Shown here one piece after another: positions 26,054-35,388 of a stretch of DNA of 64,000 bases (within the stretch, counting starts at the first letter, position 1; each line of letters opens with the position of its first letter). Position numbers and translations under genes: made by a program. The stretch covers positions 1 through 64,000 of the forward strand of contig NZ_CALFBQ010000007.1 of the NCBI RefSeq assembly GCF_937951745.1, in the 5' to 3' direction. The notes below the pieces were generated by a model. The model ran no database searches and was not told where the DNA came from. It was given only the letters and a program-made list of their open reading frames with translations. This stretch comes from an uncultured Chloroflexus sp. Lineage in GTDB: Bacteria > Chloroflexota > Chloroflexia > Chloroflexales > Chloroflexaceae.

Positions 26054-27925
26054 CTAACGCAGCGCAATGATATACAACGTTTCGCCGCGGGCAGCCGCCG
26101 GTGCGCCATCGATCTGCACGACCGGCGCCACCTGATCGCTCCATCCGATCAAGTAGATGTCATCGCCGGGTAGTGCCGGGCCGTTCATGAATGGATCGAA
26201 GCGACTCGACACGTACCAAAACAAGTTTTCGAGCACAAAGGTATGGCTAAACAGACTCTCTGCCTCGATGGGCATAAAATCGTGCAGAAAGTTATCATTG
26301 TCGATACTCAGATCGATTGCGACTTCAGCGCCGGGAGCCAGCGCGCCGATCCACTGCATATCATTCCGATGCACCACCATCGCATCGCGTAAGGGTATCG
26401 AACTGGCGTTGGCGAGGGTTCCAATCCAGCGCTGGCCATTCAGCGCGATTTGGTGGCGGATTTGCACTGGGCTAGTTGTCATTTGTTCGACGATCAAGGT
26501 GCGGAAGGCCGCCGCATCCAGCAAGAGGTCGGGGATGGTGAGTCCGGCATCGCTATGTTCGATCACAAGGCGTTCGTCTATCCGCAACGGTGTGACGAGA
26601 GCCGAGTCGGCAAAGGTCAAGGTATAGCTCTGCCGTTGCGGCGCAAAGATGCCGGCAAAGGTCGTAGCTGTCGCCTCGCCGCCGGTGGCTGCGCTTTGCA
26701 CGATCGCCAATTGCAGCAGTTGGGTTTGCGTGCCGCGCAGCGCAAAACTCATTCCGTAAGACGTAGCCAGAAAGATGACGACAAGGAGCGGTGTCGTTAC
26801 CCAAGCCCATTCTAACCGGCGCAACCGGCGCAGGGCGAGGAAGTTGATCGGGCCGATTACGATGATGTATACGCCAATCAATGCCAGCAATGCCATCGTG
26901 GAGGGAAGCGGGAAGAGGCTGGTGTTTAAACTGCTTTGCAGCAGGTCATTGAAGCTGAAACGGAAGGTAGCACCGATATCGAGCCGCGGTTGCAGGTCGA
27001 GCACAGTTGCCCACACGTTGCTCTCTCCCGGCCATGCCCGCAGCGCGGCGAGATCGAACGAGGCGAAGATGATCTTACCGGCGCCGATCGTTATTTGGCT
27101 AATCAGTCCATCGTTGGTCAGCGTTTGCGCATTAGGCCGGAGCGTCACCGTATTGGCGGTGAGCGATGGCACGAAGTTGCTGATCCCGCTCAGATTCGCC
27201 AATCGCTCCAACTCGCCAACCGGCGCATCGCGGCGCAGCGGCCCTACCGTGACCGGCAAGACATCGGCAAACGCGCGGATCGCCGTCTCGCCCACGGCGC
27301 CGCCACCGATTAGCAAGGTGCCTCCTTGCTGCACCCAGAGGATGATCGCGTCACGTTGGGCTGGCCGTAAATCCGTGGTCAATTCCCGTACAACCAGCGC
27401 GTCGAACGTTTTTAGCAAGAGCGGATCATCAGCTAGCACGGTAGGATTGAGCGGCAAGATCACTGCGCGCCGTCCGCCGTCAAAATCGGCAGTGGCAATG
27501 CTGCTCAATACGGATGGATCGGCGCTGAGTAACCCGATTGTCATCAGATCGTTTCTCAGTTGATTGAGGTTGATCCGCTGGCGGAAGATCTCTGACCCAT
27601 CAGCGGTAGCGACGAGCTGCGCCGATGATCCCGACTGCATCACCGGGAAGGTAATCTGCTTGCGCGCGCCGCCGGGCAAGTCAATTGCATACCGTTGGCT
27701 CAGGATGGCATTGTTCAGATCGCGCCATTCGAGCGTCACCCGGCGATCAGGCCCGTCATTGGCGAGTGTGACCTGTACCGGAAACCAGTGGTTAGTGCGG
27801 AAGGAACCCTCGCCATCAATACCGGCCTTCAACGAGATGCTAATCGGTGATGGCGGTTGGGCAGCGACGGGGAACGGCGCTAACAACAGCGCCAACAGCA
27901 AGATCAAACCAAGATACCGGATCAT
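26054..27925 (-). CDS. signal-peptide-bearing membrane protein with beta-sandwich and glutamine-amidotransferase-like fold regions
   Basis: No firm family. The 623 residues begin with a signal peptide (hydrophobic IRYLGLILLLALLLAP, cleavage after AAQ). An immunoglobulin-like beta-rich part follows (WFPVQVTLANDGPDRRVTLEW). An alpha/beta domain then has strands such as FDALVVRELT and GGTLLIGGGAVGE, like the class I glutamine-amidotransferase-like domains found in membrane proteins. Two membrane helices lie in the middle (STMALLALIGVYIIVIGPINFL and WVTTPLLVVIFLATSY), and a C-terminal beta-rich part follows. Its start overlaps the PH-domain gene by 4 bp and the ABC ATPase follows. The architecture suggests an extracytoplasmic partner of that ATPase. 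Confidence 0.8.
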   Translation of the reverse strand: MIRYLGLILLLALLLAPFPVAAQPPSPISISLKAGIDGEGSFRTNHWFPVQVTLANDGPDRRVTLEWRDLNNAILSQRYAIDLPGGARKQITFPVMQSGSSAQLVATADGSEIFRQRINLNQLRNDLMTIGLLSADPSVLSSIATADFDGGRRAVILPLNPTVLADDPLLLKTFDALVVRELTTDLRPAQRDAIILWVQQGGTLLIGGGAVGETAIRAFADVLPVTVGPLRRDAPVGELERLANLSGISNFVPSLTANTVTLRPNAQTLTNDGLISQITIGAGKIIFASFDLAALRAWPGESNVWATVLDLQPRLDIGATFRFSFNDLLQSSLNTSLFPLPSTMALLALIGVYIIVIGPINFLALRRLRRLEWAWVTTPLLVVIFLATSYGMSFALRGTQTQLLQLAIVQSAATGGEATATTFAGIFAPQRQSYTLTFADSALVTPLRIDERLVIEHSDAGLTIPDLLLDAAAFRTLIVEQMTTSPVQIRHQIALNGQRWIGTLANASSIPLRDAMVVHRNDMQWIGALAPGAEVAIDLSIDNDNFLHDFMPIEAESLFSHTFVLENLFWYVSSRFDPFMNGPALPGDDIYLIGWSDQVAPVVQIDGAPAAARGETLYIIALR

Positions 27926-29613
27926 GCAGACTTCTGCTCCTCGGTAGCGCGCGGTTGCTGATCATCGTGGCTTGGTGGCGTCCTATTCCCTTGCAGTGGG
28001 AGCAGTTCAACCATTGCGGGCGGCGATTGGCCGGCAGCAGCGGGTGCTTTCTCATCTCCCGGTGGTAAGAGCAGTGTGGTTGTCGCCTCTGGCGCTGGTG
28101 CAATATGCGTGGCGCCATTGGGATGAGGAGAGAGGATTTCATTGTGCCGTTGCTGGGCAAGATGATAATGGCGCAACAATTCGAGCATATCATTCAGCGA
28201 GCGCTCTTTTTCGCTCCGCTTGAACATGACGTAGTAGTCATTAATAATCGACACGACATTGCGCGGGTTAGGCACGTGCGTAAACGTGAACTTGCCGCCG
28301 CTGCCTGCCGTCTCGACCACAACATTGCCGTAGCCGAGCAGGTTGCTGACAAACGTCGTCTCAAACGAGACATTGGTAATCGCACCGAGACTAGCGGCGC
28401 GCCGATCTTCGGGGCCGATCGGTTTCTTCTCTACGTCAATAATGTTGGTGGGGGTGAGAATGTACACATCGTTGCGATAATCCTCCACCTCCCACGCCGA
28501 CCATGCCAGAAATGCGATCACGAGGGCAATGCTCAGCACCGTCAGCCACACGGGCGGTAACAACCCCCAACTCCCCAGCAACACGATCAGAATCCAGCCA
28601 ATGAAGAGCATCACCAATGGCGGAAAGATGCCTTGCAACAAAAATAGCCAATGTTGGCGCCAGATGATGGTCTCTTTTTCAGCTTGGACTTCCGGGTTCG
28701 GCGGCAAGATCCAGCTCAACCATCCCAAACTTGGCCGTATTTCTGGCAGCGGGCGCTTCACCTTGGGCGGCGGTTCATTATACACCCGAGTTTCGATCAT
28801 CTTCTCTAAATCGGCTTCGCTCCGTTTGCGCCGGTTTTCATTCACCTGCGTCATAATCCGGCGCTGCATCTCCTTCGGGTTGCGCGCACCGTGAAACACG
28901 ATGTTGCCGCCAATCCGGGCCGATTTCACTTCGATCGTGCCATACTTGAGCCAGTGTTGTGGGTAGGTCTTGGTGGCCGCCTGCACGTCTTGGATTTCTT
29001 CGATGAAAATCTGTTGCTGGATGCGCTGTTCGAGCAATTTAGGGATGAAGACTTGGTCGTTATCATACACAACACGGCGGTTGGTGAGAATCAGCTCATC
29101 GTTGAGCCAGTCGTAGACGACGAAGAAGACAAAGAAGAGACTCACCGTCGCTAACCCTATCAGCAGCAGGTTAAGCGGATCGAAGGCTTGGCCGAAGAAG
29201 CGACCGGGATCGATATAGAAGATGCGTCCGCCATTGTAGCGGAAATAGATTAAGCCGAGTACGGCCAGATTGGCTGCCAGCAGCACCCGGCCCGGATTAG
29301 GATCTTTGCCGCCGCGCACCCACAACGCCACCCAGAAGAGCATCAACACCGCTTCGATCAAGACCAGAATAATGTTGAAGAGATCGAAGCCGGTTGGCTC
29401 GCCGGTTTCGGTGACGAGAAAGCTGCCACCGATCGCGCGATAGATCGCAATGCCGCCAAAAAAGCTAATTCCCAACAATGGGATAATAAGCCGTGACAGG
29501 AGAATGACCCAATGCCGGCCCGTCACGTAGAGAATCTGCTCATTTTCCGCCAGATCGAGGGCGGCATCGGCGTCTTCATATAAAAGCTGGTCGATGAGAT
29601 TGCCGAGCTTCAT
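27922..29613 (-). CDS. membrane protein with two tandem bacterial PH (YdbT-like) modules
   Basis: The 563 residues contain two copies of the same plan, a pair of membrane helices followed by a PH-like beta domain. The first has helices near 35-190 and NDELILTNRRVVYDND, then VQAATKTYPQHWLKYGTIEV. The second has helices near 340-390 and RNDVYILTPTNIIDVEKK, then FVSNLLGYGNVVVETAG. The PH parts share the alternation xVILTxxR/N-I-I-D and a G-x-V-x-V-x-T strand. The C-terminal 100 residues are proline-rich and probably disordered. GGGGAG precedes the start. The gene follows cmk by 39 bp and overlaps the next gene by 4 bp. Its function is unknown. Confidence 0.85.
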   Translation of the reverse strand: MKLGNLIDQLLYEDADAALDLAENEQILYVTGRHWVILLSRLIIPLLGISFFGGIAIYRAIGGSFLVTETGEPTGFDLFNIILVLIEAVLMLFWVALWVRGGKDPNPGRVLLAANLAVLGLIYFRYNGGRIFYIDPGRFFGQAFDPLNLLLIGLATVSLFFVFFVVYDWLNDELILTNRRVVYDNDQVFIPKLLEQRIQQQIFIEEIQDVQAATKTYPQHWLKYGTIEVKSARIGGNIVFHGARNPKEMQRRIMTQVNENRRKRSEADLEKMIETRVYNEPPPKVKRPLPEIRPSLGWLSWILPPNPEVQAEKETIIWRQHWLFLLQGIFPPLVMLFIGWILIVLLGSWGLLPPVWLTVLSIALVIAFLAWSAWEVEDYRNDVYILTPTNIIDVEKKPIGPEDRRAASLGAITNVSFETTFVSNLLGYGNVVVETAGSGGKFTFTHVPNPRNVVSIINDYYVMFKRSEKERSLNDMLELLRHYHLAQQRHNEILSPHPNGATHIAPAPEATTTLLLPPGDEKAPAAAGQSPPAMVELLPLQGNRTPPSHDDQQPRATEEQKSA

Positions 29614-29652
29614 GGCGTTCTCCCCTTCTGCAACCCGCAGCGGGGCGAGTGC

Positions 29653-30345
29653 TTAGTGCCCGCTCTCAAGCGCTTGTTCGCCATGCACAAATTGGCGCAG
29701 CACCCATGCCACCTCTTCATCGGGCGATAACCCGTCGTTCACCAATACAATCGCATCGGCAGCCGGTTGCGACACGTGAGCATCGAGCGCGTCACGTTCG
29801 GCCAATGCTGCGGCAATCTGATCGAGCGGCAGATCAATATTGCGCTGGCGCAGATCGGCCAACCGCCGGCGGGCCCGTTCGGCCAGCGACGCCTGTAGGT
29901 AAATCTTGAGGTCGGCGTCGGGCATGACCACCGTGCCGATGTCGCGCCCGACCATCACCACCCGCCCACGGCGGCCAATGATCTGTTGTTGGCGCACCAT
30001 TTCGCGCCGTACCGCCGGGAAGCGGGCTGCACGCGAGACGATCCGTTCAACTTCTGGCGCCCGAATCGCCCACGTCACATCCTCGCCATCGATCAGGACC
30101 GTGTATTGCCTCCCGTCGGCAACGGTTGGCGGGAGCACATCAATGGCCAGCCGGTGCGCCAATTCCGTCAGCGCCGTTTCGTCATCAGGATCGATGCCGG
30201 CGCGCAGGGCAGCTAACGCCAATGCGCGATACATCACGCCGGTATCGAAATACAGATAGCCGAGCGCATTGGCCAACAATGCGCCGAGCGTGCTTTTGCC
30301 TGCGGCTGAGGGGCCGTCGATTGCGATGGTTTGTGGTACGCGCAT
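29653..30345 (-). CDS. cmk: cytidylate kinase
   Basis: Phosphorylates CMP and dCMP with ATP. The 230 residues show the P-loop GPSAAGKST at 11-19 and the CMP-binding YFDTGVMYRALAL. The family's internal insert carries IRAPEVERIVSRAA, VRREMVRQQ and VVMVGRDIGTVVMPDA. The lid region is RARRRLADLRQR. The length is normal for the long bacterial form. The gene lies 33 bp after guaA, so nucleotide genes lead an operon whose later members are membrane proteins. There is no strong Shine-Dalgarno sequence at the ATG. Confidence 0.95.
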   Translation of the reverse strand: MRVPQTIAIDGPSAAGKSTLGALLANALGYLYFDTGVMYRALALAALRAGIDPDDETALTELAHRLAIDVLPPTVADGRQYTVLIDGEDVTWAIRAPEVERIVSRAARFPAVRREMVRQQQIIGRRGRVVMVGRDIGTVVMPDADLKIYLQASLAERARRRLADLRQRNIDLPLDQIAAALAERDALDAHVSQPAADAIVLVNDGLSPDEEVAWVLRQFVHGEQALESGH

Positions 30346-30378
30346 GGCTTCATTGTAGCATGTCAGCGGTGATTGTGG

Positions 30379-31920
30379 CTACTCCCACTCGATCGTTGCC
30401 GGCGGTTTGGAAGAAATATCGTACACGACGCGGTTAACGCCTTCGACCTCATTGACGATCCGGCTGCTGACGTGGGCTAGCAGTTCATACGGCAAGCGCG
30501 CCCAATCTGCCGTCATATAGTCTTCGGTTGTGATGGCCCGCAGCGCAATTGTCACCCCGTAGGTGCGGCCATCACCCATCACGCCGACGCTCTGCACCGG
30601 CAGCAGCACCGCAAACGCCTGTTGGGTAGCGCGATAATAGCCGCTCGCGCGCAGTTCATCGAGGAAAATCTTGTCGGCTTGGCGCAATATCTCTAACCGC
30701 TCCCATGTGACTGCGCCGATAATTCGCACCGCCAAGCCGGGACCGGGGAAGGGGTGCCGCCAGACCCACTCTTCGGGCAGGCCGAGCTGTAAACCGGCGG
30801 CACGTACTTCATCTTTAAACAAGTAGCGTAGCGGTTCGACCAGTTTCAACTCCATATCGGCAGGTAAACCGCCGACATTGTGGTGAGTCTTGATCTTGGC
30901 CGCCTTGGGTCGGTCAGGCGCCGTCGACTCGATCACGTCGGGGTAGAGGGTGCCTTGGGCGAGAAACTCGACCCCTTCCAGCGCGCGTGCCTCGCGCTCG
31001 AAGATGCGGATAAACTTCTCGCCGATGATCTTGCGCTTCTGTTCGGGATCGACGACCCCCTCTAGGGCAGCGAGAAACTCTTCGCAGGCATCGACCGCGA
31101 TCAGCGGCACATGGAAATGTTCGCGGAAGGTGCTGATCACTTGTCTGGCTTCACCAGCGCGCAAAAGACCGTTATCTACGAACACACAGGTCAACCGGTC
31201 GCCGATGGCGCGATGGATAATCAACGCTGCCACCGCCGAATCGACCCCGCCAGAGAGGGCGCAGATCACGCGCCCCTGCGGGCCGACTTGCTCGCGCACT
31301 CGCTCGACCGCTTCGGCTACGAAACTGCCCGGTTGCCATTCGGGTTGGGCGCCGCACAGTTTGGCGAAGTTGGCTAGCAACGCCCGCCCGTACACCGTAT
31401 GCACCACTTCGGGATGGAACTGGACGCCGTACCAGCGCCGTTGATCGTCGGCGATCGCGGCAAACGGCGTCGCCGGGTTCGCCGCGATCGAGCGAAACCC
31501 AGCGGGCAATTGCTCGATCCGGTCGCCGTGGCTCATCCAAACCGGCTGCTCGGTGGGCGTATCGGTAAAGAGCGGGTGCGGTTGGGTGACGGTAATCATC
31601 GCCGGGCCGTACTCGCGTCCGGCTGGCCGGTTGACGACCCCGCCGAGGGTGTGGCTGATCAATTGCATCCCATAGCAGATGCCGAAAACTGGCAGATTAC
31701 TCTCTGCTAGCCACGCCGGCAAGGTAGGTGCATCCGGTTCGTACACGCTGGCCGGCCCGCCGCTCAGCACGATCCCAACCGGGTTGAGGGCGCGCACCTG
31801 CGCTTCGGGCGCATCGTGCGGCAATAGTTCGCTGTAATAGCCCAATTCGCGCAGCCGGCGCACGATTAATTGCGCTGTCTGCGAACCAAAATCGAGCACG
31901 GGTATGCTGTGTGTGGTCAT
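30379..31920 (-). CDS. guaA: GMP synthase (glutamine-hydrolysing)
   Basis: Converts XMP to GMP using glutamine and ATP. The ATG at 31920 follows AAGG and gives 513 residues. The N-terminal class I amidotransferase domain has the nucleophile in FGICYGMQ (C82) and the histidine-glutamate pair in FHPEVVHT. The ATP pyrophosphatase domain has the PP-loop [11 protein letters not shown]. The C-terminal dimerisation domain ends in the conserved IEWE, preceded by [19 protein letters not shown]. It is the first gene of an apparent five-gene operon. Confidence 0.97.
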   Translation of the reverse strand: MTTHSIPVLDFGSQTAQLIVRRLRELGYYSELLPHDAPEAQVRALNPVGIVLSGGPASVYEPDAPTLPAWLAESNLPVFGICYGMQLISHTLGGVVNRPAGREYGPAMITVTQPHPLFTDTPTEQPVWMSHGDRIEQLPAGFRSIAANPATPFAAIADDQRRWYGVQFHPEVVHTVYGRALLANFAKLCGAQPEWQPGSFVAEAVERVREQVGPQGRVICALSGGVDSAVAALIIHRAIGDRLTCVFVDNGLLRAGEARQVISTFREHFHVPLIAVDACEEFLAALEGVVDPEQKRKIIGEKFIRIFEREARALEGVEFLAQGTLYPDVIESTAPDRPKAAKIKTHHNVGGLPADMELKLVEPLRYLFKDEVRAAGLQLGLPEEWVWRHPFPGPGLAVRIIGAVTWERLEILRQADKIFLDELRASGYYRATQQAFAVLLPVQSVGVMGDGRTYGVTIALRAITTEDYMTADWARLPYELLAHVSSRIVNEVEGVNRVVYDISSKPPATIEWE

Positions 31921-31967
31921 GATATACCTTATGCTGGTAGCGTGTGATCGGTGATTAGCCATCAATA

Positions 31968-32002
31968 TGCGAAAGGGCGCAGGTTGCTGCGCCCCTCTCG
32001 CA
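31968..32002 (-). terminator. long hairpin between the CBM48 gene and guaA
   Basis: GGGCGCAG (31975-31982) pairs with CTGCGCCC (31987-31994) around GTTG, extended by TGCGA/TCGCA outer arms at 31968-31972 and 31998-32002. It lies downstream of the minus-strand CBM48 gene and 48 bp before the guaA start. It is a terminator or leader structure without a long T-run. Confidence 0.55.
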
Positions 32003-32031
32003 TCGCTACCGGCATTATAACAAACTTTTTC

Positions 32032-32424
32032 TTAGCCGGTTGAGACGAGGCGAAGGCGCGTGTGAACGTGCGGAACAGGCGTTATCGACTCACCCACTGC
32101 GCGCACTTCTTCTTGCTTCAGTTCGGCAAAAATCGTTGTATCGATGACCGAATTGTCGCCACCATAGGGGTTTGGCGCATACCCGTCAGCGTTCCAGTCG
32201 TTATGCCATTCGTTGTCATTAATCAAATAGCGGTACTGGTAGGTGCGGCCAGCTTCAAGGTCAAGCGTAATCATCCAGCCGTGTTCGGTGGCGCGTAGCG
32301 GGGTAGCGTGGCGATCCCAACCGTTAAAGTCGCCGACGAGGTAGATGGTGTCGGCCCATAATGCTGAAGGCAGTGAAAAGGTGACACGCACTTTACCGGA
32401 AGGGTCGAGACGTTTCGTGATCAT
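32032..32424 (-). CDS. stand-alone CBM48 (isoamylase N-terminal-like) glycogen-binding protein
   Basis: The ATG at 32424 has AAGGAG about 9 nt upstream and gives 130 residues. Almost the whole protein is one CBM48/AMPK-glycogen-binding domain: VRVTFSLPSALWADTIYLVGDFNGWD, then a tryptophan in HGWMITLDL, YQYRYLINDNEWHNDW, and ADGYAPNPYGGDNSVI. No catalytic domain is attached and no glycogen enzyme is adjacent. It may target or regulate glycogen metabolism. The hairpin downstream and the separate orientation of other genes suggest a single-gene transcript. Confidence 0.88.
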   Translation of the reverse strand: MITKRLDPSGKVRVTFSLPSALWADTIYLVGDFNGWDRHATPLRATEHGWMITLDLEAGRTYQYRYLINDNEWHNDWNADGYAPNPYGGDNSVIDTTIFAELKQEEVRAVGESITPVPHVHTRLRLVSTG

Positions 32425-32573
32425 GGCCAAACTCCTTTGTCGGGCCGTTGGTTTGACAACATTGTCACAGTTTGATTGCCATTATAGCACGGCTGCTGCG
32501 GTGAGTCGAGGGGAAGAATACTTGTCCAATCCCAACCATCGTTTGCCGGCTAAGCAGAGGAATGTCGGCTCGC

Positions 32574-34160
32574 TCATTGACCCGCGGCAAATGGCAGTTC
32601 GGCGATGATGGTCTGGTTGCGCCCATTCTGTTTGGCCTGATAGAGCGCCACATCGGCGCGTTGCGCCAGTTGTTCGAACGTTTCGTCGCGGGTATGCGTG
32701 CTGATGCCGGCGCTAAACTTGATGGCTAGAGGTTCGTTGTGAGCGGCTAACGGTGTGGTTAGCGTCTTGCCCCGGACGCGCTCGACTAGTTGCCGGGCTT
32801 GTTGCTGGTTGGTTTCTGGCAGTAGCAAAATGAACTCTTCGCCGCCCCAGCGGGCAAAGATGTCTTGGGCGCGCTTTTCCGCCGTCCAAACTGCCGCGAA
32901 GTATCTTAACACTTCGTCGCCGGTGTGATGGCCAAACCGGTCGTTGATCGCTTTAAAATGATCAATGTCGATCAAAACCAGTGCTAGATCGTGCTCATAG
33001 CGTTGCGCGCGCCCGAGTTCAATAGCAGCCAGCCGCACGAATTCACGCCGGTTGTAGATGCCGGTCAGGGGGTCATAGTTGGCGAAATGTTGCAATTGGG
33101 CTTGCAGATGTTTGAAGTCGGTAATCTCACGCCACACAATCAAATGCCCGAGCAGTCGGTGACGTAGATCGTAAATTTGGGTCACTTGTAGGTCGAGCAC
33201 ACGCCCCGTTCGTTCGAGGGTGACTTCGAGCCGCTGGTCGTGATCGAGCGGAAGCTGTTGCAATGTGACCGGTAATTGATCCCGCAGTTGGTTGAGCGAG
33301 TCTCCAATCGCGACATATGGCAACCATTGTTGACCCGCTAAGTTGATATCAACGATCCGCTTGTTGGCATCGAGCACTAACACGCCATCTTTCATTTGTT
33401 CGATGACTAAACTGCGCGCTATCGGCACAACATCGAATAGGCGATAACGGAACAAGGCATACGCAAAGAGGCTACTTGCGATTGAAAAGGCAAAGGGCGT
33501 GTTATCGGTTCCCGGCAGCGGATTGATACCGGTGACGAAGATGATGCTGTTGGCCCACGTGATGGCAAAGCTCAGCAAGACGATCAGAATCTGTTTGCGG
33601 AAGATGCCGTTGGCTCGCGCATAACCGGCGGCCAGAATGCTCAGACTGAGCAACAAGAGCAGATATGAATAGATGACATTGCTCCAGAACAATAGACCGC
33701 CGCGTAAAATCACGCCTTGATAGTTGGTGCGCAACCCGGCAAAAAAGAGGTTGTGCCACTGGTCAGTCCATAATGCCAGCAAGGTGAGGATTGGCTCAAT
33801 CGCCATCACGAGAAAGAAGGGCCAGCGCAGCAGCCGTGAGGAGTCGAACAGGCCACTGATCTGGATCGCAAAGATGAAGATGAGCGTTGGCGTGCTGACG
33901 ACGCCAACGTAGGTCACATCAACCCAGAATTGGTCAGTGGGCGCCGGTGCGTCAATCCAGTACAACGCATAGGTGATGTCCCACCAACTGAGGGCAATCA
34001 GGAGTAATCCTAGAGTGATGGCGTCCGGCGAGTGGCGCGCAAGTAGGAAAATCTGCAAGGCTAGGATGAGGCATATCAGCCCGATTGCGAAAAGCGCTGT
34101 CCCATACCAGAGCACTGGTGGAACTAAGGTGGTAGTTGCTAGGAAGAAATGCTCTGGCAA
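32574..34160 (-). CDS. membrane diguanylate cyclase (7TM-like sensor, PAS, GGDEF)
   Basis: Makes cyclic di-GMP in response to a membrane-sensed signal. The start is a TTG at 34160 with AAGGAG at an ideal 7-nt spacing, giving 528 residues. Residues up to about 225 hold seven to eight hydrophobic helices of the HisK_N 7TM type. A PAS-like segment (MKDGVLVLDANKRIVDINLAG) follows. The GGDEF domain begins at YDPLTGIYNRREF and has an intact GGEEF active site near 439. An inhibitory RxxD site (RAQD) lies exactly five residues before it, implying product feedback. No EAL or HD-GYP domain is present. Confidence 0.92.
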   Translation of the reverse strand: MPEHFFLATTTLVPPVLWYGTALFAIGLICLILALQIFLLARHSPDAITLGLLLIALSWWDITYALYWIDAPAPTDQFWVDVTYVGVVSTPTLIFIFAIQISGLFDSSRLLRWPFFLVMAIEPILTLLALWTDQWHNLFFAGLRTNYQGVILRGGLLFWSNVIYSYLLLLLSLSILAAGYARANGIFRKQILIVLLSFAITWANSIIFVTGINPLPGTDNTPFAFSIASSLFAYALFRYRLFDVVPIARSLVIEQMKDGVLVLDANKRIVDINLAGQQWLPYVAIGDSLNQLRDQLPVTLQQLPLDHDQRLEVTLERTGRVLDLQVTQIYDLRHRLLGHLIVWREITDFKHLQAQLQHFANYDPLTGIYNRREFVRLAAIELGRAQRYEHDLALVLIDIDHFKAINDRFGHHTGDEVLRYFAAVWTAEKRAQDIFARWGGEEFILLLPETNQQQARQLVERVRGKTLTTPLAAHNEPLAIKFSAGISTHTRDETFEQLAQRADVALYQAKQNGRNQTIIAELPFAAGQ

Positions 34161-34316
34161 GGACTAGCTCCTTTGCGCTGATGGTTGGGAGTGGAATGAT
34201 TGGGGAGTGCAGCGGCAACGTGTACGGATCAAGTTTGGCTTATATCATACCGCAGTGTAGATGCACGTTGAGGGGTGAACAAGTTCACGCGGAATAGTGG
34301 TGCTATAAGATTTGGA

Positions 34317-34337
34317 TGCGGCAGGATCACTGCCGCA
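34317..34337 (-). terminator. hairpin downstream of ilvE
   Basis: TGCGGCAG (34317-34324) pairs perfectly with CTGCCGCA (34330-34337) around a 5-nt loop, 34 bp after the ilvE stop. A shorter palindrome, GTGAAC-AA-GTTCAC, lies at about 34276. Confidence 0.5.
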
Positions 34338-34370
34338 CTCCGTATGATTTCGCTGTGATGGTGTTGCCAC

Positions 34371-35294
34371 TCACGCTGCGTACACCGGCGTACACCAGTG
34401 GCGGTACGCGCCGATCCGTCCGCGCACCACGTCGGCGTACAAATTGACCAGCATCGTACCGATCGGGCCGATCGCACCGGTACCGATCGGGCGGCGGTCA
34501 ATCTCGATAATCGGCTTAATCTCGGCCCCGGTGCCGCAGAAGAAGGCTTCGTCGGCGACGTAGAGTTCGGTGCGGTCAATCGGCGCTTCCCGCACCGGAA
34601 TGCCCAACTGGTTGCGAGCCAGTTCCATTACCACCTGCCGGGTGATACCTTCGAGAATGTCGCCGCTGGTAGGCGGCGTGATCAGCACGCCATTGCGCAC
34701 AATAAAGAGGTTCGCTGCCGACGCTTCGGCCACGTGGCCATCATTGCTGAGCACGATCGCCTCGTCGTAGCCATTGAGCAGCGCCTCGCTCTTAGCCAGC
34801 GCCGAGTTGAGGTACGAGCCGCAGGCTTTGGCCCGCGAAGGAATGATGTTGTCGTCGATCCGCCGCCACGATGAGATGCATGCTCTGATAGCTGAACCGG
34901 CGAGATACTGGCCGAAACCGACTGCGAACATGGTGAAGCTGTCAGTCAGATGATGCATCTGCACCGCAATCGCCGGATCGCTCTTGTAGAGCAGCGGGCG
35001 AATGTAGACATCTTCGCGAAACTCTTCGCGCCGCAGCAGATCAATCGTAATGTGGCACAGTTCATCAACACTGTATGGCAATTTCATCAACAAAATGCGG
35101 GCCGAGCGGTGGAGCCGCTCCATGTGTTCGCGCAGACAGAAGACGTAGAGCTGTTGGTAGTCAGGGTTCCAGTAGCCGCGAATACCTTCAAAACAGCCAG
35201 TTCCATAATTGAGCGCATTGGTCATCACGCTGACCTGCGCTTGCTCAATGGGTACAATCTCTCCGTTAAAAAAGGCGAAACGATTATTGGGCAC
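34371..35294 (-). CDS. ilvE: branched-chain amino acid aminotransferase
   Basis: PLP-dependent fold-type IV transaminase for the last step of valine, leucine and isoleucine synthesis. The likely start is a GTG at 35294 preceded by AAAGGA at 8 nt, giving 307 residues; an upstream GTG in frame at 35330 lacks a ribosome site. Diagnostic parts are FFNGEIVPIEQA, NALNYGTGCFEGIRGY, IRPLLYKSDP, the PLP lysine in SRAKACGSYLNS (K156), DEAIVLSNDGHVAEASAANLF and EAFFCGTGAEI. It is a single gene with a hairpin after it. Confidence 0.93.
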   Translation of the reverse strand: MPNNRFAFFNGEIVPIEQAQVSVMTNALNYGTGCFEGIRGYWNPDYQQLYVFCLREHMERLHRSARILLMKLPYSVDELCHITIDLLRREEFREDVYIRPLLYKSDPAIAVQMHHLTDSFTMFAVGFGQYLAGSAIRACISSWRRIDDNIIPSRAKACGSYLNSALAKSEALLNGYDEAIVLSNDGHVAEASAANLFIVRNGVLITPPTSGDILEGITRQVVMELARNQLGIPVREAPIDRTELYVADEAFFCGTGAEIKPIIEIDRRPIGTGAIGPIGTMLVNLYADVVRGRIGAYRHWCTPVYAA

Positions 35295-35388
35295 GGTGGT
35301 TATCCTTTCTTGGCTAACAAGGTGTGGCACCTATTGTAAAACATCGATGCCGATGCATGGTAGCGCCGGTAGCGCGGCGTATGCTTTG

